NCBI GenBank assembly: GCA_023251675.1
Contig: JAHEYJ010000007.1
Coordinates: forward strand, 1-37,820
Length of the DNA: 37,820 nt
Reading direction: 5' to 3'
Source of the DNA: Bacteroidota bacterium
Lineage (GTDB): Bacteria; Bacteroidota; Bacteroidia; Palsa-948
The translations under genes and the position numbers were made by a program. Under the pieces are notes generated by a model. That model saw nothing but the letters and a program-made list of their open reading frames with translations, ran no database searches and was not told where the DNA came from. Shown in pieces: positions 18,225-25,985 of the stretch. Each line of letters opens with the position of its first letter. The first letter of the stretch is position 1.

Positions 18225-19508
18225 TTAAAATCCCATGGCCCATTGAAGAAGCACCACCTGGCGTGCCTGGGTTCCGTTTTCCATCTGGAAAGCCAGCTTT
18301 AAAACAGAATGCCAGTTGATCCAGTAATTATATCCGATCGTATATTGTTTGATCTCTTTTTCCCACAGGGAACCTTTGGGTGTTTTTATATAGGAATAAC
18401 GGAAACAGAATTCTGATTTGTTTAATATGTTATTTTCAAAAAAGGAAAGATGGTAAGCGCACTGGGCATAATAATCAATACTGTGATTGGCAAAAGCATA
18501 AGACCATACAACGCCCGATGTGTCGTACGTATTCAGGTATTTAGAGTAGCCCGTTTTTATTTCGTTCCATTGTCCTTTAATATCAATCATGCCTTTCAGG
18601 AAAGAAACTTTCTTCAGGCAAGAAAAATCAAACCCGTATATCCTCGACTGCACGTTTGAATAATCCGGCTCATCAATATGGGGTGTGCCTGCCGGGAACG
18701 TATGAACATGCGCCTTGAATCGGTCGCCGACTACAGCGGTTTCTCCCCATACCCCTATTTCGAAAGAGGAATTAGGGAAGGGCAAGATCCCGATTCTTCC
18801 ACCTGTCGCTTTGTTGCTGTTATTGTCTTTGTAATTTTTTTTGAGATTTAGAAATCCAAGCATGGACGTATCCTCGTCCGAATACAACAACATTCCCTCT
18901 GTGCGTTTGAGGTGATGGCCGTCGCTCAGGATAGGGCCGTTTGAAACAAAGAAACAATAATTCAGTTTTGATTTCAAAACCGAAAATCCCCCGCGGATGT
19001 TTGCTCCTGTTTCTGTAACGGGAAGCAGGTCATCGTGCCCGAAACCCATCGGTACCTCCGGAAGTTTATTGATCCACATCGGATGCAGTCGTTCCTGGTA
19101 CGTTCCAAGCGGAGACAGAAAATTTCCTGCCTGCAGGGTTAAGAATTTAGCTGCAATAAAATTTACGTCCGCATAGCCGACCTTGATATGCGCTTTGCCC
19201 CTTAGTGATTTTGCTTCCAGTTCGCTTTCAATAAAAAACCGTTTGGATATTTTCCACAGCAGGATCGGGCTGAATCCATAATCAAAATAGGCGGAAGCGC
19301 GGTTTTTATCATTCCTGTCATTGAATCCTTTCCTGAACTGCGTGAAAAAGTTTCCGGTTAGCAGCGGTTTGTGGAATGATTTTTCTTTTTGCTGTGGGAT
19401 TGAATCAGCGGCAATTGCCATTGCTTTTCCGGGCGAACGAAAAATCCCTGCAAACAGAAAAAGAACTGCTGGGAACAAAAAACTTATTTTGAACGTTACG
19501 CTTTTCAT
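18225..19508 (-). CDS. Outer-membrane porin-like beta-barrel protein
   Basis: The 427-aa protein has an N-terminal signal peptide and an extended beta-strand pattern, ending in an aromatic residue (LLQWAMGF) as outer-membrane barrels often do. The segment LQAGNFLSPLGTYQERLHP resembles the pore-constriction region of phosphate-selective/OprO-type porins. The ATG at 19508 overlaps the stop of the preceding cytochrome gene by four bases (ATGA), which implies translational coupling. A porin is unusual inside a Cus-type operon. The ion or solute it carries cannot be told from sequence. Confidence 0.65.
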   Translation of the reverse strand: MKSVTFKISFLFPAVLFLFAGIFRSPGKAMAIAADSIPQQKEKSFHKPLLTGNFFTQFRKGFNDRNDKNRASAYFDYGFSPILLWKISKRFFIESELEAKSLRGKAHIKVGYADVNFIAAKFLTLQAGNFLSPLGTYQERLHPMWINKLPEVPMGFGHDDLLPVTETGANIRGGFSVLKSKLNYCFFVSNGPILSDGHHLKRTEGMLLYSDEDTSMLGFLNLKKNYKDNNSNKATGGRIGILPFPNSSFEIGVWGETAVVGDRFKAHVHTFPAGTPHIDEPDYSNVQSRIYGFDFSCLKKVSFLKGMIDIKGQWNEIKTGYSKYLNTYDTSGVVWSYAFANHSIDYYAQCAYHLSFFENNILNKSEFCFRYSYIKTPKGSLWEKEIKQYTIGYNYWINWHSVLKLAFQMENGTQARQVVLLQWAMGF

Positions 19509-19936
19509 TTTTTATTTTCAGTTTTTGCAAGAAAGCGGATGTAATTTATAACCGCCCATCGCTGCTCTTTTGTTAATGACGGTGCGAAAGACACCATTGC
19601 GTTTCTTCCGGTTGAAATTTTCCAGAACAGGGCGCCGTCTTTTTGAGACTGCACTTTTGCGGAAATTAATATGCCGGGTTTAGGATTAAGGGCGGCGCCG
19701 GCAATTCCATCGCCTTTCCCTTTATCTCCGTGGCAGGGAACGCAGAACTGAGTAAAAGTTGTTTTTCCTTTTTTAATGCTTTCTTCATTAAATGGCAATG
19801 GGTTTTTTATAGTATCAGCGCCGGCGGGAGCTTTCCATTCGGATACTTTTTGCTGACCGCAAGCAGGTGAACGCCCGGCAACATTTAGAAAGGCGGCTAA
19901 AGAGATGGCCGATATGTTTTTTATAATCCTGTTCAT
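19505..19936 (-). CDS. Periplasmic c-type cytochrome
   Basis: The 143-aa protein has a signal sequence and one haem motif CVPCH (C65, C68, H69). The class I pattern GDKGKGDGIAG follows, then M114 (GRNAMVSF) as the likely sixth ligand and a closing helix (WAVINYIRFLA). A cysteine at 26 (SPACG) could make it a lipoprotein. The start codon overlaps the stop of the second CusB-type adaptor by four bases, and its own stop overlaps the porin start. It therefore sits inside the efflux operon as a coupled gene. Its electron donor and acceptor are unknown. Confidence 0.85.
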   Translation of the reverse strand: MNRIIKNISAISLAAFLNVAGRSPACGQQKVSEWKAPAGADTIKNPLPFNEESIKKGKTTFTQFCVPCHGDKGKGDGIAGAALNPKPGILISAKVQSQKDGALFWKISTGRNAMVSFAPSLTKEQRWAVINYIRFLAKTENKK

Positions 19937-21243
19937 TTCATTTTCATGTTTTTGTCCATTTTCATGTCCATGTTCACATTCATGTTCTTGTTCTTGTTAG
20001 TTAACGGATCGGTCCCTTTTTTGAAAATAAATTCGCTGTTAAGAAGGTACGTTCCTGAGGTAACAACCACATTTCCTGCTTTAATGCCGGAAGTGATCTC
20101 CGTGTAATCCTTGTTCTGAATCCCTAAGGTTACCATACTGAAATCAAATTTCCCATCTGGATTCTGACGCCACACGAGTGAGCTTTTTTCTCCCCGGATC
20201 ACCGCATTTGCAGGAACGGCAAGTGTTTTCTTCTTGTTGATGTTGATCATAATATACGCCATCATTCCCGGTTGGTAAATCATTTTTGAATTGGCCAGTT
20301 CAATGCGGATCAGGTTTATTTTACTACCGGTGTTTAACTCTGGGTTTACAAAACTGATTTTGCCCGGGATCTTTTCATCCGATACAGACGGAATGGTTAT
20401 CTCCACTTCTGTTTGTTCCTTTAAATTTTGTATGTCATCCGGGTACAATTGCCCTTCTACCCATAGCGAAGAAAGGTCCGCTACTTCCAGAATGATTTTT
20501 CCTTCATCAACATATTCTCCTTCCCTCACGGAAATGTTTGTGACCACGCCGCTGATGGTGCTGAAAACCGGAACACTTGTTTTGACTTCTCCGTCCGATT
20601 TCAGCTGTTCGATCTGTTTGTCGCTCATTCCCCAGAGGATCAATTTGTTCTTTGCTGCGTTGATCATGTTTTCATAACCGGCAGCATTGTCCCCAAATGC
20701 GCTTTTATTCTTCAGGGAAAGCAGGAATTCTTTTTCGGCCGAGATTAACTCCTCGCTGTACAGATCATAAAGTACCTGTCCGGTTTCTATTTTCTCCCCT
20801 GTATTTTTTACATATAAATGTTCCACTCTTCCCGCAACACGCGCACTTGCCTGTTGAATTTTGTTTTCATCCACCGCAATGATCCCTGTAAACGTTTTTT
20901 CTTCATTAATGATTTGCGGTCGGACGGTGTCCGTTTTAATGTTCGCCAGTTTAATTTGTGTTTCATTCAGTTTGATGCTGGTGCCTTGCAGGTCTTCTTT
21001 CGTTAGTATGATTTTCGAAAGCGGCATCTTGCAGATGGGGCACATCCCGGGTTGTTTTTCCATCACCTGCGGATCCATGGAGCAGACATAGAATACATTT
21101 TCCTCAACGGATCTTTCTCTTTCTCCGCAGGAGATCAGGAGCAGGGGAAGGAAACAAAAAATAAATTCAACTCTTCGAATTACGAATTTCCGAATTACGA
21201 ATAAAATGCAACCCAATGCTTTGTTTGATGTTCTTGAACTCAT
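19933..21243 (-). CDS. CusB-type RND adaptor with N-terminal HMBD and Met-rich tail (second copy)
   Basis: This is a 436-aa periplasmic membrane-fusion lipoprotein that would link the RND pump to the TolC channel. The lipobox LLISC (C39) is followed by an HMBD (residues 52-78: C54, M56, C68, C71, M73). The CusB hairpin (YDLYSEELISAEKEF), beta-barrel (VEGQLYPDD) and proximal domains come next. The last 26 residues are low complexity, with six methionines in the final 16. The N-region FVIRKFVIRR is translated from a heptamer array, and the ATG itself lies in the paired array, so the true start is less certain. It shares domain order with the adjacent adaptor. Confidence 0.88.
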   Translation of the reverse strand: MSSRTSNKALGCILFVIRKFVIRRVEFIFCFLPLLLISCGERERSVEENVFYVCSMDPQVMEKQPGMCPICKMPLSKIILTKEDLQGTSIKLNETQIKLANIKTDTVRPQIINEEKTFTGIIAVDENKIQQASARVAGRVEHLYVKNTGEKIETGQVLYDLYSEELISAEKEFLLSLKNKSAFGDNAAGYENMINAAKNKLILWGMSDKQIEQLKSDGEVKTSVPVFSTISGVVTNISVREGEYVDEGKIILEVADLSSLWVEGQLYPDDIQNLKEQTEVEITIPSVSDEKIPGKISFVNPELNTGSKINLIRIELANSKMIYQPGMMAYIMININKKKTLAVPANAVIRGEKSSLVWRQNPDGKFDFSMVTLGIQNKDYTEITSGIKAGNVVVTSGTYLLNSEFIFKKGTDPLTNKNKNMNVNMDMKMDKNMKMK

Positions 21244-21272
21244 TCGTAATTCGTTTTTATTCGTTATTCGTA
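21176..21272. repeat. Inverted pair of CGAATTA/ATTCGTA heptamer arrays at the start of an adaptor gene
   Basis: Array 1 (21176-21204) reads CGAATTA, CGAATTT, C, CGAATTA, CGAATAA. Array 2 (21242-21272) reads ATTCGTA, ATTCGTT, TTT, ATTCGTT, ATTCGTA, which is the reverse complement of the same unit. The arms are separated by 37 bases. Array 2 supplies the A and T of the start codon and the upstream leader; array 1 is translated as part of the signal peptide. Confidence 0.85.
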
Positions 21273-21284
21273 GTGTTGTGGTTG

Positions 21285-22568
21285 TTATTCATCTTCCTTG
21301 ATTTTTATAAAACTTTCACTGTCCATTAAGTAATGCGCGTCAAAAGCAATGGAATCCTCTTTCGATAATCCATCTGTAATTTCAATCCGGTCATTAATCG
21401 CTGCGCCGGTAGTGATCTTATGCGCCTCAAAAGATTTTTCTTTCTTCAGCCATACGATTTTATTTTTTCCAATATCCAGAAGCGATTTTTTCTGGATCCA
21501 CAAGCCTTTCACGGTATCGCCCTGTATTTTCGCTTCTACCCAGCTGCCGGGCCTTATTTTGTTCGTTTTATTCTCAAGATATACCCGGGCATTCATGGAT
21601 ACGGATTTGGATTCATAGAAAGGTTCAATAAAATCAATCGTTCCTTTAATAGTGGAATCGGGGCTGTTTTCAATTTTCAAGATCACTTTCTGATGTAGTT
21701 TGGTCTTTGAAATATCCGGTGAATTTATTTTAAGAACGGCCCAGATGTTTTCCGGGTTTACAATGCTGAAAATGGTTTGGCCTTTGTTGATGTAGATCCC
21801 TTCCCTGGCAGAGGTGAGTGTTCCGGACGGATTATTTTTTTCTGCCGGTTTTCCTCCCATCGGTACGCTTTCGCCCATGTTGTTTTTAGATGATTCCTGG
21901 ATACGGCCAGCCGCAGCTGATTCATACACATAGCCGTCGCACGGGCTGAAAACAGGCAAAGCATATTCCGCTTTTCTTGTTTTTACTATTGTTTCGATCT
22001 GTGAATCGGTTAATCCGTATAAGATTAATTTTTGTTTTTCAGCATTGATTAAACGGGAAGCAAGCGAATCATTCTTCAGAAGATAAATAAAGTTTTGCTG
22101 TGCCGTGACTATTTCAGGGCTGTAAATATCAAAAAGCCGTTGTCCTTTTTTTACCGGCTGAAAAAGATATTTAACGTAGAGTTTTTCAATTCGTCCTCCG
22201 TACCGGGAGGCGATCGCGGTAAGTGCTCTTGTGTCATATTCTATTTTTCCGGTTGCGGAAAATTCATCGGCCATATTTCTTTCTTCAGGTGCTGCTAGCT
22301 TTACCGAAGCAATCACAAATTCATCGGTAGGTCTTAAAAGTGTATTAAGCAGGTCGTCATTTTTTAATTTTTCAAATTCTGTTTTCGTTATCAGGTCCAT
22401 TTTGCAAACAGGGCAGATGCCGGGCCCTTTTTGAACCACCGTGGTATCCATCGGGCATATATACATTTCCACTTCCTTTTTTTGAATGGGATGACAGGCA
22501 ATAATGAAAAATACAAGCAGCGCCACTGTGTAAAAGAAATTCCTATGTAACCGTTTGCCGTTTCTCAT
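21285..22568 (-). CDS. CusB-type RND adaptor with N-terminal HMBD (first copy)
   Basis: This 427-aa membrane-fusion lipoprotein has lipobox IIAC (C25) and an HMBD at residues 36-62 (C38, M40, C52, C55, M57). The adaptor core follows: GKIEYDTRALTAIASRYGGRI, the hairpin with YSPEIVTAQQNF, and the barrel WAVLKINSPDI. A glycine/methionine/asparagine-rich loop (NNMGESVPMGGKPAEKNN) interrupts the lipoyl-like half, absent from the other adaptor. It begins 6 bases after the TolC-family gene. Two consecutive non-identical adaptors could form a mixed hexamer with the pump, or serve different metal loads; that is inference. Confidence 0.88.
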   Translation of the reverse strand: MRNGKRLHRNFFYTVALLVFFIIACHPIQKKEVEMYICPMDTTVVQKGPGICPVCKMDLITKTEFEKLKNDDLLNTLLRPTDEFVIASVKLAAPEERNMADEFSATGKIEYDTRALTAIASRYGGRIEKLYVKYLFQPVKKGQRLFDIYSPEIVTAQQNFIYLLKNDSLASRLINAEKQKLILYGLTDSQIETIVKTRKAEYALPVFSPCDGYVYESAAAGRIQESSKNNMGESVPMGGKPAEKNNPSGTLTSAREGIYINKGQTIFSIVNPENIWAVLKINSPDISKTKLHQKVILKIENSPDSTIKGTIDFIEPFYESKSVSMNARVYLENKTNKIRPGSWVEAKIQGDTVKGLWIQKKSLLDIGKNKIVWLKKEKSFEAHKITTGAAINDRIEITDGLSKEDSIAFDAHYLMDSESFIKIKEDE

Positions 22569-22574
22569 TTTCAG

Positions 22575-23810
22575 TTAATTGCTTTCAAGTTCTTTTTCCA
22601 GTTCCGCTTCTGTTTTCAGCGTGGTCTCCAGGATGTCCAGGTACTGGAGCTTTGCCATTTGCAGATCATCCCAGGCCATTAACACCGGCAGCAGTTCACC
22701 GGTATTTTGCTGGTAGGCCAGCAGGCTGACTTCAAAATTTTTAGTATAAGCAGGAATTATTTTTTCGGAATAATTATCTAAAATATGATAGTTGGAACGC
22801 AGCTTGATCAGGTTCATCCGAACCATGCGGCTGGCCATATTCATCATTCCTGTTTTTTGCTGCTGCATCGCGTCGATCTGGAAATCCATGGCCCGCGCTT
22901 CCGATTTGTATTCTTTTGAAACCCAGGGAAGAATAGGAACCGTCATCGTTAATCCAAGCATGAAAGGATGGCGGTTGGTGTACGTATTGTTGCGCTGCAC
23001 CATCACTCCAAAATCAGGATGGGCCTGTGCCATCGTTAATTTCCTGTTAAGTTCCATGGAATTGATGGAGTTGTTCATTTTCTGAATATCGCTTCGTTTG
23101 CTTTCAAGGGTTTCCTTGGTTGTGTCAGGAGTTTGGTCCGTATATTTTTGAAGAGCGATTACTGTATCGATGGAAAAATTATTGGAAAGATTTTCATTCA
23201 TCATGTAATTCAAAGCGGCGGTGGCTTCGTCGATCATTCCCTGTTCTTCTGTCAGCATGCTTTCCTGTGTATTTAATTTTGCCTGCGCCCGGTAAACCGA
23301 CGGCAGGTCCGATTTGTTATAGGCGATCTGTAGTTCTGAAATATCCAGGATGAGCTGCAATAGGCGCAGGTTCTCTTTCAGTACTTTGGATTTTCTTTCT
23401 GCAATGTAACGTTCGTAATAAGCGGTTTTTGCCGCTGCAAAAAACTGGTTCTTTAAATATGAAGCATCGTTTGACTCCAGCGCGGCAAGCGATTTCAGAT
23501 AATCTTTCTTCGCATTTTGTTTCCGGGCATTCGGAATCATTTGACTTATTCCTACGGTTGCAGAATCGAATTCAAGACTAAGTGTTGGAGGCATCCAGCT
23601 TTTTACCCCTTTTGCCATTTCATTGGCTGATAAAATTTTGTTTTGATAGGATAGGATGGAGGGATTGTTTTTTTCAATCCGTGAAAGAACAGAATCAAGC
23701 GGAATCGTCTGACAGTTGGCAATTGGCAATTGGCAATTGGCAATAAGTATGGCAATCATTATTTGCAAACCGCCAACTGTAAACTGCCAATTTCTGTTCA
23801 ATGTTTTCAT
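22575..23810 (-). CDS. TolC-family outer-membrane efflux channel
   Basis: The 411-aa protein belongs to the outer-membrane factor family, forming the exit duct of an RND pump. Long helical stretches (about residues 60-210 and 265-411) carry the typical two-fold repeat, with LSLEFDSATVGISQ and PILPWVSKEYKSEA near strand regions. The signal-peptide region is odd. NWQFTVGGLQ and ANCQLPIANCQ are translated from two inverted heptamer arrays, yet still give a usable hydrophobic segment (IMIAILIA). It lies 6 bases after the CusA C-half and 6 bases before the first adaptor. Copper/silver specificity is inferred from the operon. Confidence 0.88.
   Translation of the reverse strand: MKTLNRNWQFTVGGLQIMIAILIANCQLPIANCQTIPLDSVLSRIEKNNPSILSYQNKILSANEMAKGVKSWMPPTLSLEFDSATVGISQMIPNARKQNAKKDYLKSLAALESNDASYLKNQFFAAAKTAYYERYIAERKSKVLKENLRLLQLILDISELQIAYNKSDLPSVYRAQAKLNTQESMLTEEQGMIDEATAALNYMMNENLSNNFSIDTVIALQKYTDQTPDTTKETLESKRSDIQKMNNSINSMELNRKLTMAQAHPDFGVMVQRNNTYTNRHPFMLGLTMTVPILPWVSKEYKSEARAMDFQIDAMQQQKTGMMNMASRMVRMNLIKLRSNYHILDNYSEKIIPAYTKNFEVSLLAYQQNTGELLPVLMAWDDLQMAKLQYLDILETTLKTEAELEKELESN
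23713..23792. repeat. Inverted pair of CAATTGG/GCCAATT heptamer arrays inside tolC-like gene
   Basis: Array 1 (23713-23743) has CAGTTGG and three CAATTGG units plus CAA. Array 2 (23772-23792) reads GCCAACT, GTAAACT, GCCAATT, the reverse complement of the same motif. Both lie within the first 33 codons, so the element codes for most of the signal peptide. Confidence 0.85.
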
Positions 23811-23816
23811 TTTTCT

Positions 23817-25736
23817 TTAATGCTTAATTGCCGAATCAACCATGTCCATTTTCCCGAATTTATTCAGTTCGTATTCTTTTACCATTTCAAAAACCACAGG
23901 GGTCGTAAGCAAGACAAAAACCGAAGAAGTAAAAACGCCGCCGATCATCGGAAGAACGATCGGGATCATCACGTCGCTGCCGACTCCTTTGCTCCACAAC
24001 ACAGGGACAAGCCCGAACAGCATCACCGCAACCGTCATCATTTTCGGGCGAAGCCGCTGGGCGGCTCCTTTATACACATAAGCGCGCAACTCATCATTTG
24101 AAATGGTTTGCCTTGAGTTGCCTTTCAGCCGTACCAGTTCGTGCATGGCTTCATGCAGGTAAATGACCATGAAAATACAGGTTTGCACTGCAATGCCGAA
24201 GAGGGCAATGAATCCAACGGCAACGGCAACCGATAAATTCACATGCCAGAAATACACGATATACACTCCGCCTACAAGTGAAAAAGGAACAGTGATCAAA
24301 CTGAAAAATGCTTCGCGTATCGATTTGTAAACCAGGTAGAGGACGATAAGAATAATGAGCAGTACAAAGGGGATAATTATTTTCAAAGTATTGGTAGCAT
24401 GGATCTGGTTTTCCCATTGGCCGCTCCAATCGATGTAATATCCTTTGGGGAGTTTTTTGATCGTGTCTTCAATTTTTTTCTTTGCATCGTTCACGGTGCT
24501 TCCCAGGTCTCTTCCGCGCACATTGAAAAGCACGGTTCCCCGCAGCATTGAATTTTCCGACTGGATCATGGGTGGCCCCTCAGAAATCTTTACATCGGCC
24601 ACTGCGGAAAGCGGGATCGGGCCGAAGTCCGTTGTTTTGATCAGGGTTTGCCTGATTTCATCAAGAGAACTGCGGTAATCCTGCGCAAGGCGTGCATTTA
24701 CGCTGAAACGCTGGCGGCCTTCAACGGTGGTGGTTAACTGCATTCCTCCTATTGCAGACTCTACTACCATGTTCACATCGTCAACGGTTAAGCCGTATCT
24801 CCCGATCTCCTCTTTTTTAATTTGAATGTCAATGTATTTTCCGCCCAGGATCGGTTCGGCATAGAGATCTTTCACGCCCTCCATCCCGGTAAGAGCCTGT
24901 TTTACTTTTTGCGCGACCAGATTGATGCTATCGAGATTGTCTCCGAATATTTTAACTCCTACATCGGTACGAATGCCTGTCGAAAGCATATTGATCCGGT
25001 TGATGATGGGCTGGGTCCATCCGTTCACGGTTCCCGGGATCTGGAGTTTGGCATTCAGTTCATTGATAATATCTTCTTTCGTCAGGCTGTCCCTCCATTC
25101 GTTCTTTGGTTTCAGCAGGATAATGGTTTCGATCATGCTGATGGGAGAGTTGTCGGTGGCGGTGCTTGCGCGCCCGGCTTTTCCCAGTACATACGAAACT
25201 TCCGGAACCGATTTGATCAGTTTGTCCTGAACCTGGAGAATTCTTTTTACCTCCGAGTTGGAAACATCAGGCAGCGTAACCGGCATAAATAATATACTTC
25301 CTTCATCAAGGGGCGGCATGAACTCCGTTCCCATATTCATCATCATGGGGATGCTGATCAGGAGGGCAATGACATTAATTCCAAGCGTTGTCTTTCTCCA
25401 TTTAAGGCACCACTTGATGACCGGAGAATACATTTTCTGAAGTACGTGGTTTACGGGGTTTTCCGTTTCAGGGCGGAATTTCTTTCCTTTCAGAAAAAAG
25501 GAAGCGAGAACCGGAACGAGTGTTATGGCAATGAATGCATCAATGAAAAGAATAAATGTTTTTGTCCAGGCTAAGGGCGAAAATAATTTTCCTTCCTGCC
25601 CGGTGAGCATAAATACCGGGAGGAAAGAGGCCACTATAATAATGGTAGAATAAAACGCCCCCTTGCCAATCTGCTGGCAGGCCTGCTCAATGATCGAGAG
25701 GCGTTTTTGTTCTTCTATTTGTTTTTCTTCGTTCAT
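23817..25736 (-). CDS. CusA-type RND pump, C-terminal half
   Basis: The 639-aa protein matches CusA from the loop after membrane helix 4 to the C-terminus; with the N-half at 26492 it totals 1062 aa, normal for CusA. It begins MNEEKQIEEQKRLSIIEQAC, which resembles the native interhelical loop, then ASFLPVFMLTGQEGKLF. Methionines of the metal-binding cluster of CusA align at M250 (RINMLSTGI) and M390 (GPPMIQSENS), with M332 (GGMQL) near the third. The proton-relay lysine is kept (K565, RPKMMTV), but the usual acidic residue of the IAVET-type motif is Q518 (IAVQTCIFM). The start lies 5 bases after the small HMBD gene. Both halves look undegraded. Confidence 0.9.
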   Translation of the reverse strand: MNEEKQIEEQKRLSIIEQACQQIGKGAFYSTIIIVASFLPVFMLTGQEGKLFSPLAWTKTFILFIDAFIAITLVPVLASFFLKGKKFRPETENPVNHVLQKMYSPVIKWCLKWRKTTLGINVIALLISIPMMMNMGTEFMPPLDEGSILFMPVTLPDVSNSEVKRILQVQDKLIKSVPEVSYVLGKAGRASTATDNSPISMIETIILLKPKNEWRDSLTKEDIINELNAKLQIPGTVNGWTQPIINRINMLSTGIRTDVGVKIFGDNLDSINLVAQKVKQALTGMEGVKDLYAEPILGGKYIDIQIKKEEIGRYGLTVDDVNMVVESAIGGMQLTTTVEGRQRFSVNARLAQDYRSSLDEIRQTLIKTTDFGPIPLSAVADVKISEGPPMIQSENSMLRGTVLFNVRGRDLGSTVNDAKKKIEDTIKKLPKGYYIDWSGQWENQIHATNTLKIIIPFVLLIILIVLYLVYKSIREAFFSLITVPFSLVGGVYIVYFWHVNLSVAVAVGFIALFGIAVQTCIFMVIYLHEAMHELVRLKGNSRQTISNDELRAYVYKGAAQRLRPKMMTVAVMLFGLVPVLWSKGVGSDVMIPIVLPMIGGVFTSSVFVLLTTPVVFEMVKEYELNKFGKMDMVDSAIKH

Positions 25737-25741
25737 CCGGA

Positions 25742-25966
25742 TTAGATCTTAACTTTTTTATCCAGCTCCATTTCTCCGCATTTAGGGCAGTTGCCGGGTT
25801 TGCATGAATTGACCTCGGGATGCATCGCGCACTGATAGTAGGCCTCGCCGGTTTTCAGTTTTGTCGTGTCGCACGGCTCAAAGGTTGCTTTGGTAGTGGA
25901 AGAATTTCCGCAGGCGCCAAATAAAAGGGAGAGCGCAACGGAAGATAACAGGATTGCTTTTTTCAT
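25742..25966 (-). CDS. Small HMBD lipoprotein
   Basis: The 74-aa protein has a lipoprotein signal (LLFGAC, C19) and one HMBD at residues 43-70: YYQCAMHPEV, then PGNCPKCGEMELDKK. The last motif has an extra glutamate between CG and M, unlike the CGMxL of the other copies. Additional cysteines at 32 and 55 could add ligands. It would face the periplasm and hand metal to, or take it from, the neighbouring pump. It lies between the two halves of the RND pump, 5 bases before the C-half. Confidence 0.85.
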   Translation of the reverse strand: MKKAILLSSVALSLLFGACGNSSTTKATFEPCDTTKLKTGEAYYQCAMHPEVNSCKPGNCPKCGEMELDKKVKI

Positions 25967-25985
25967 TGGTTAAATTTTTTTATGT

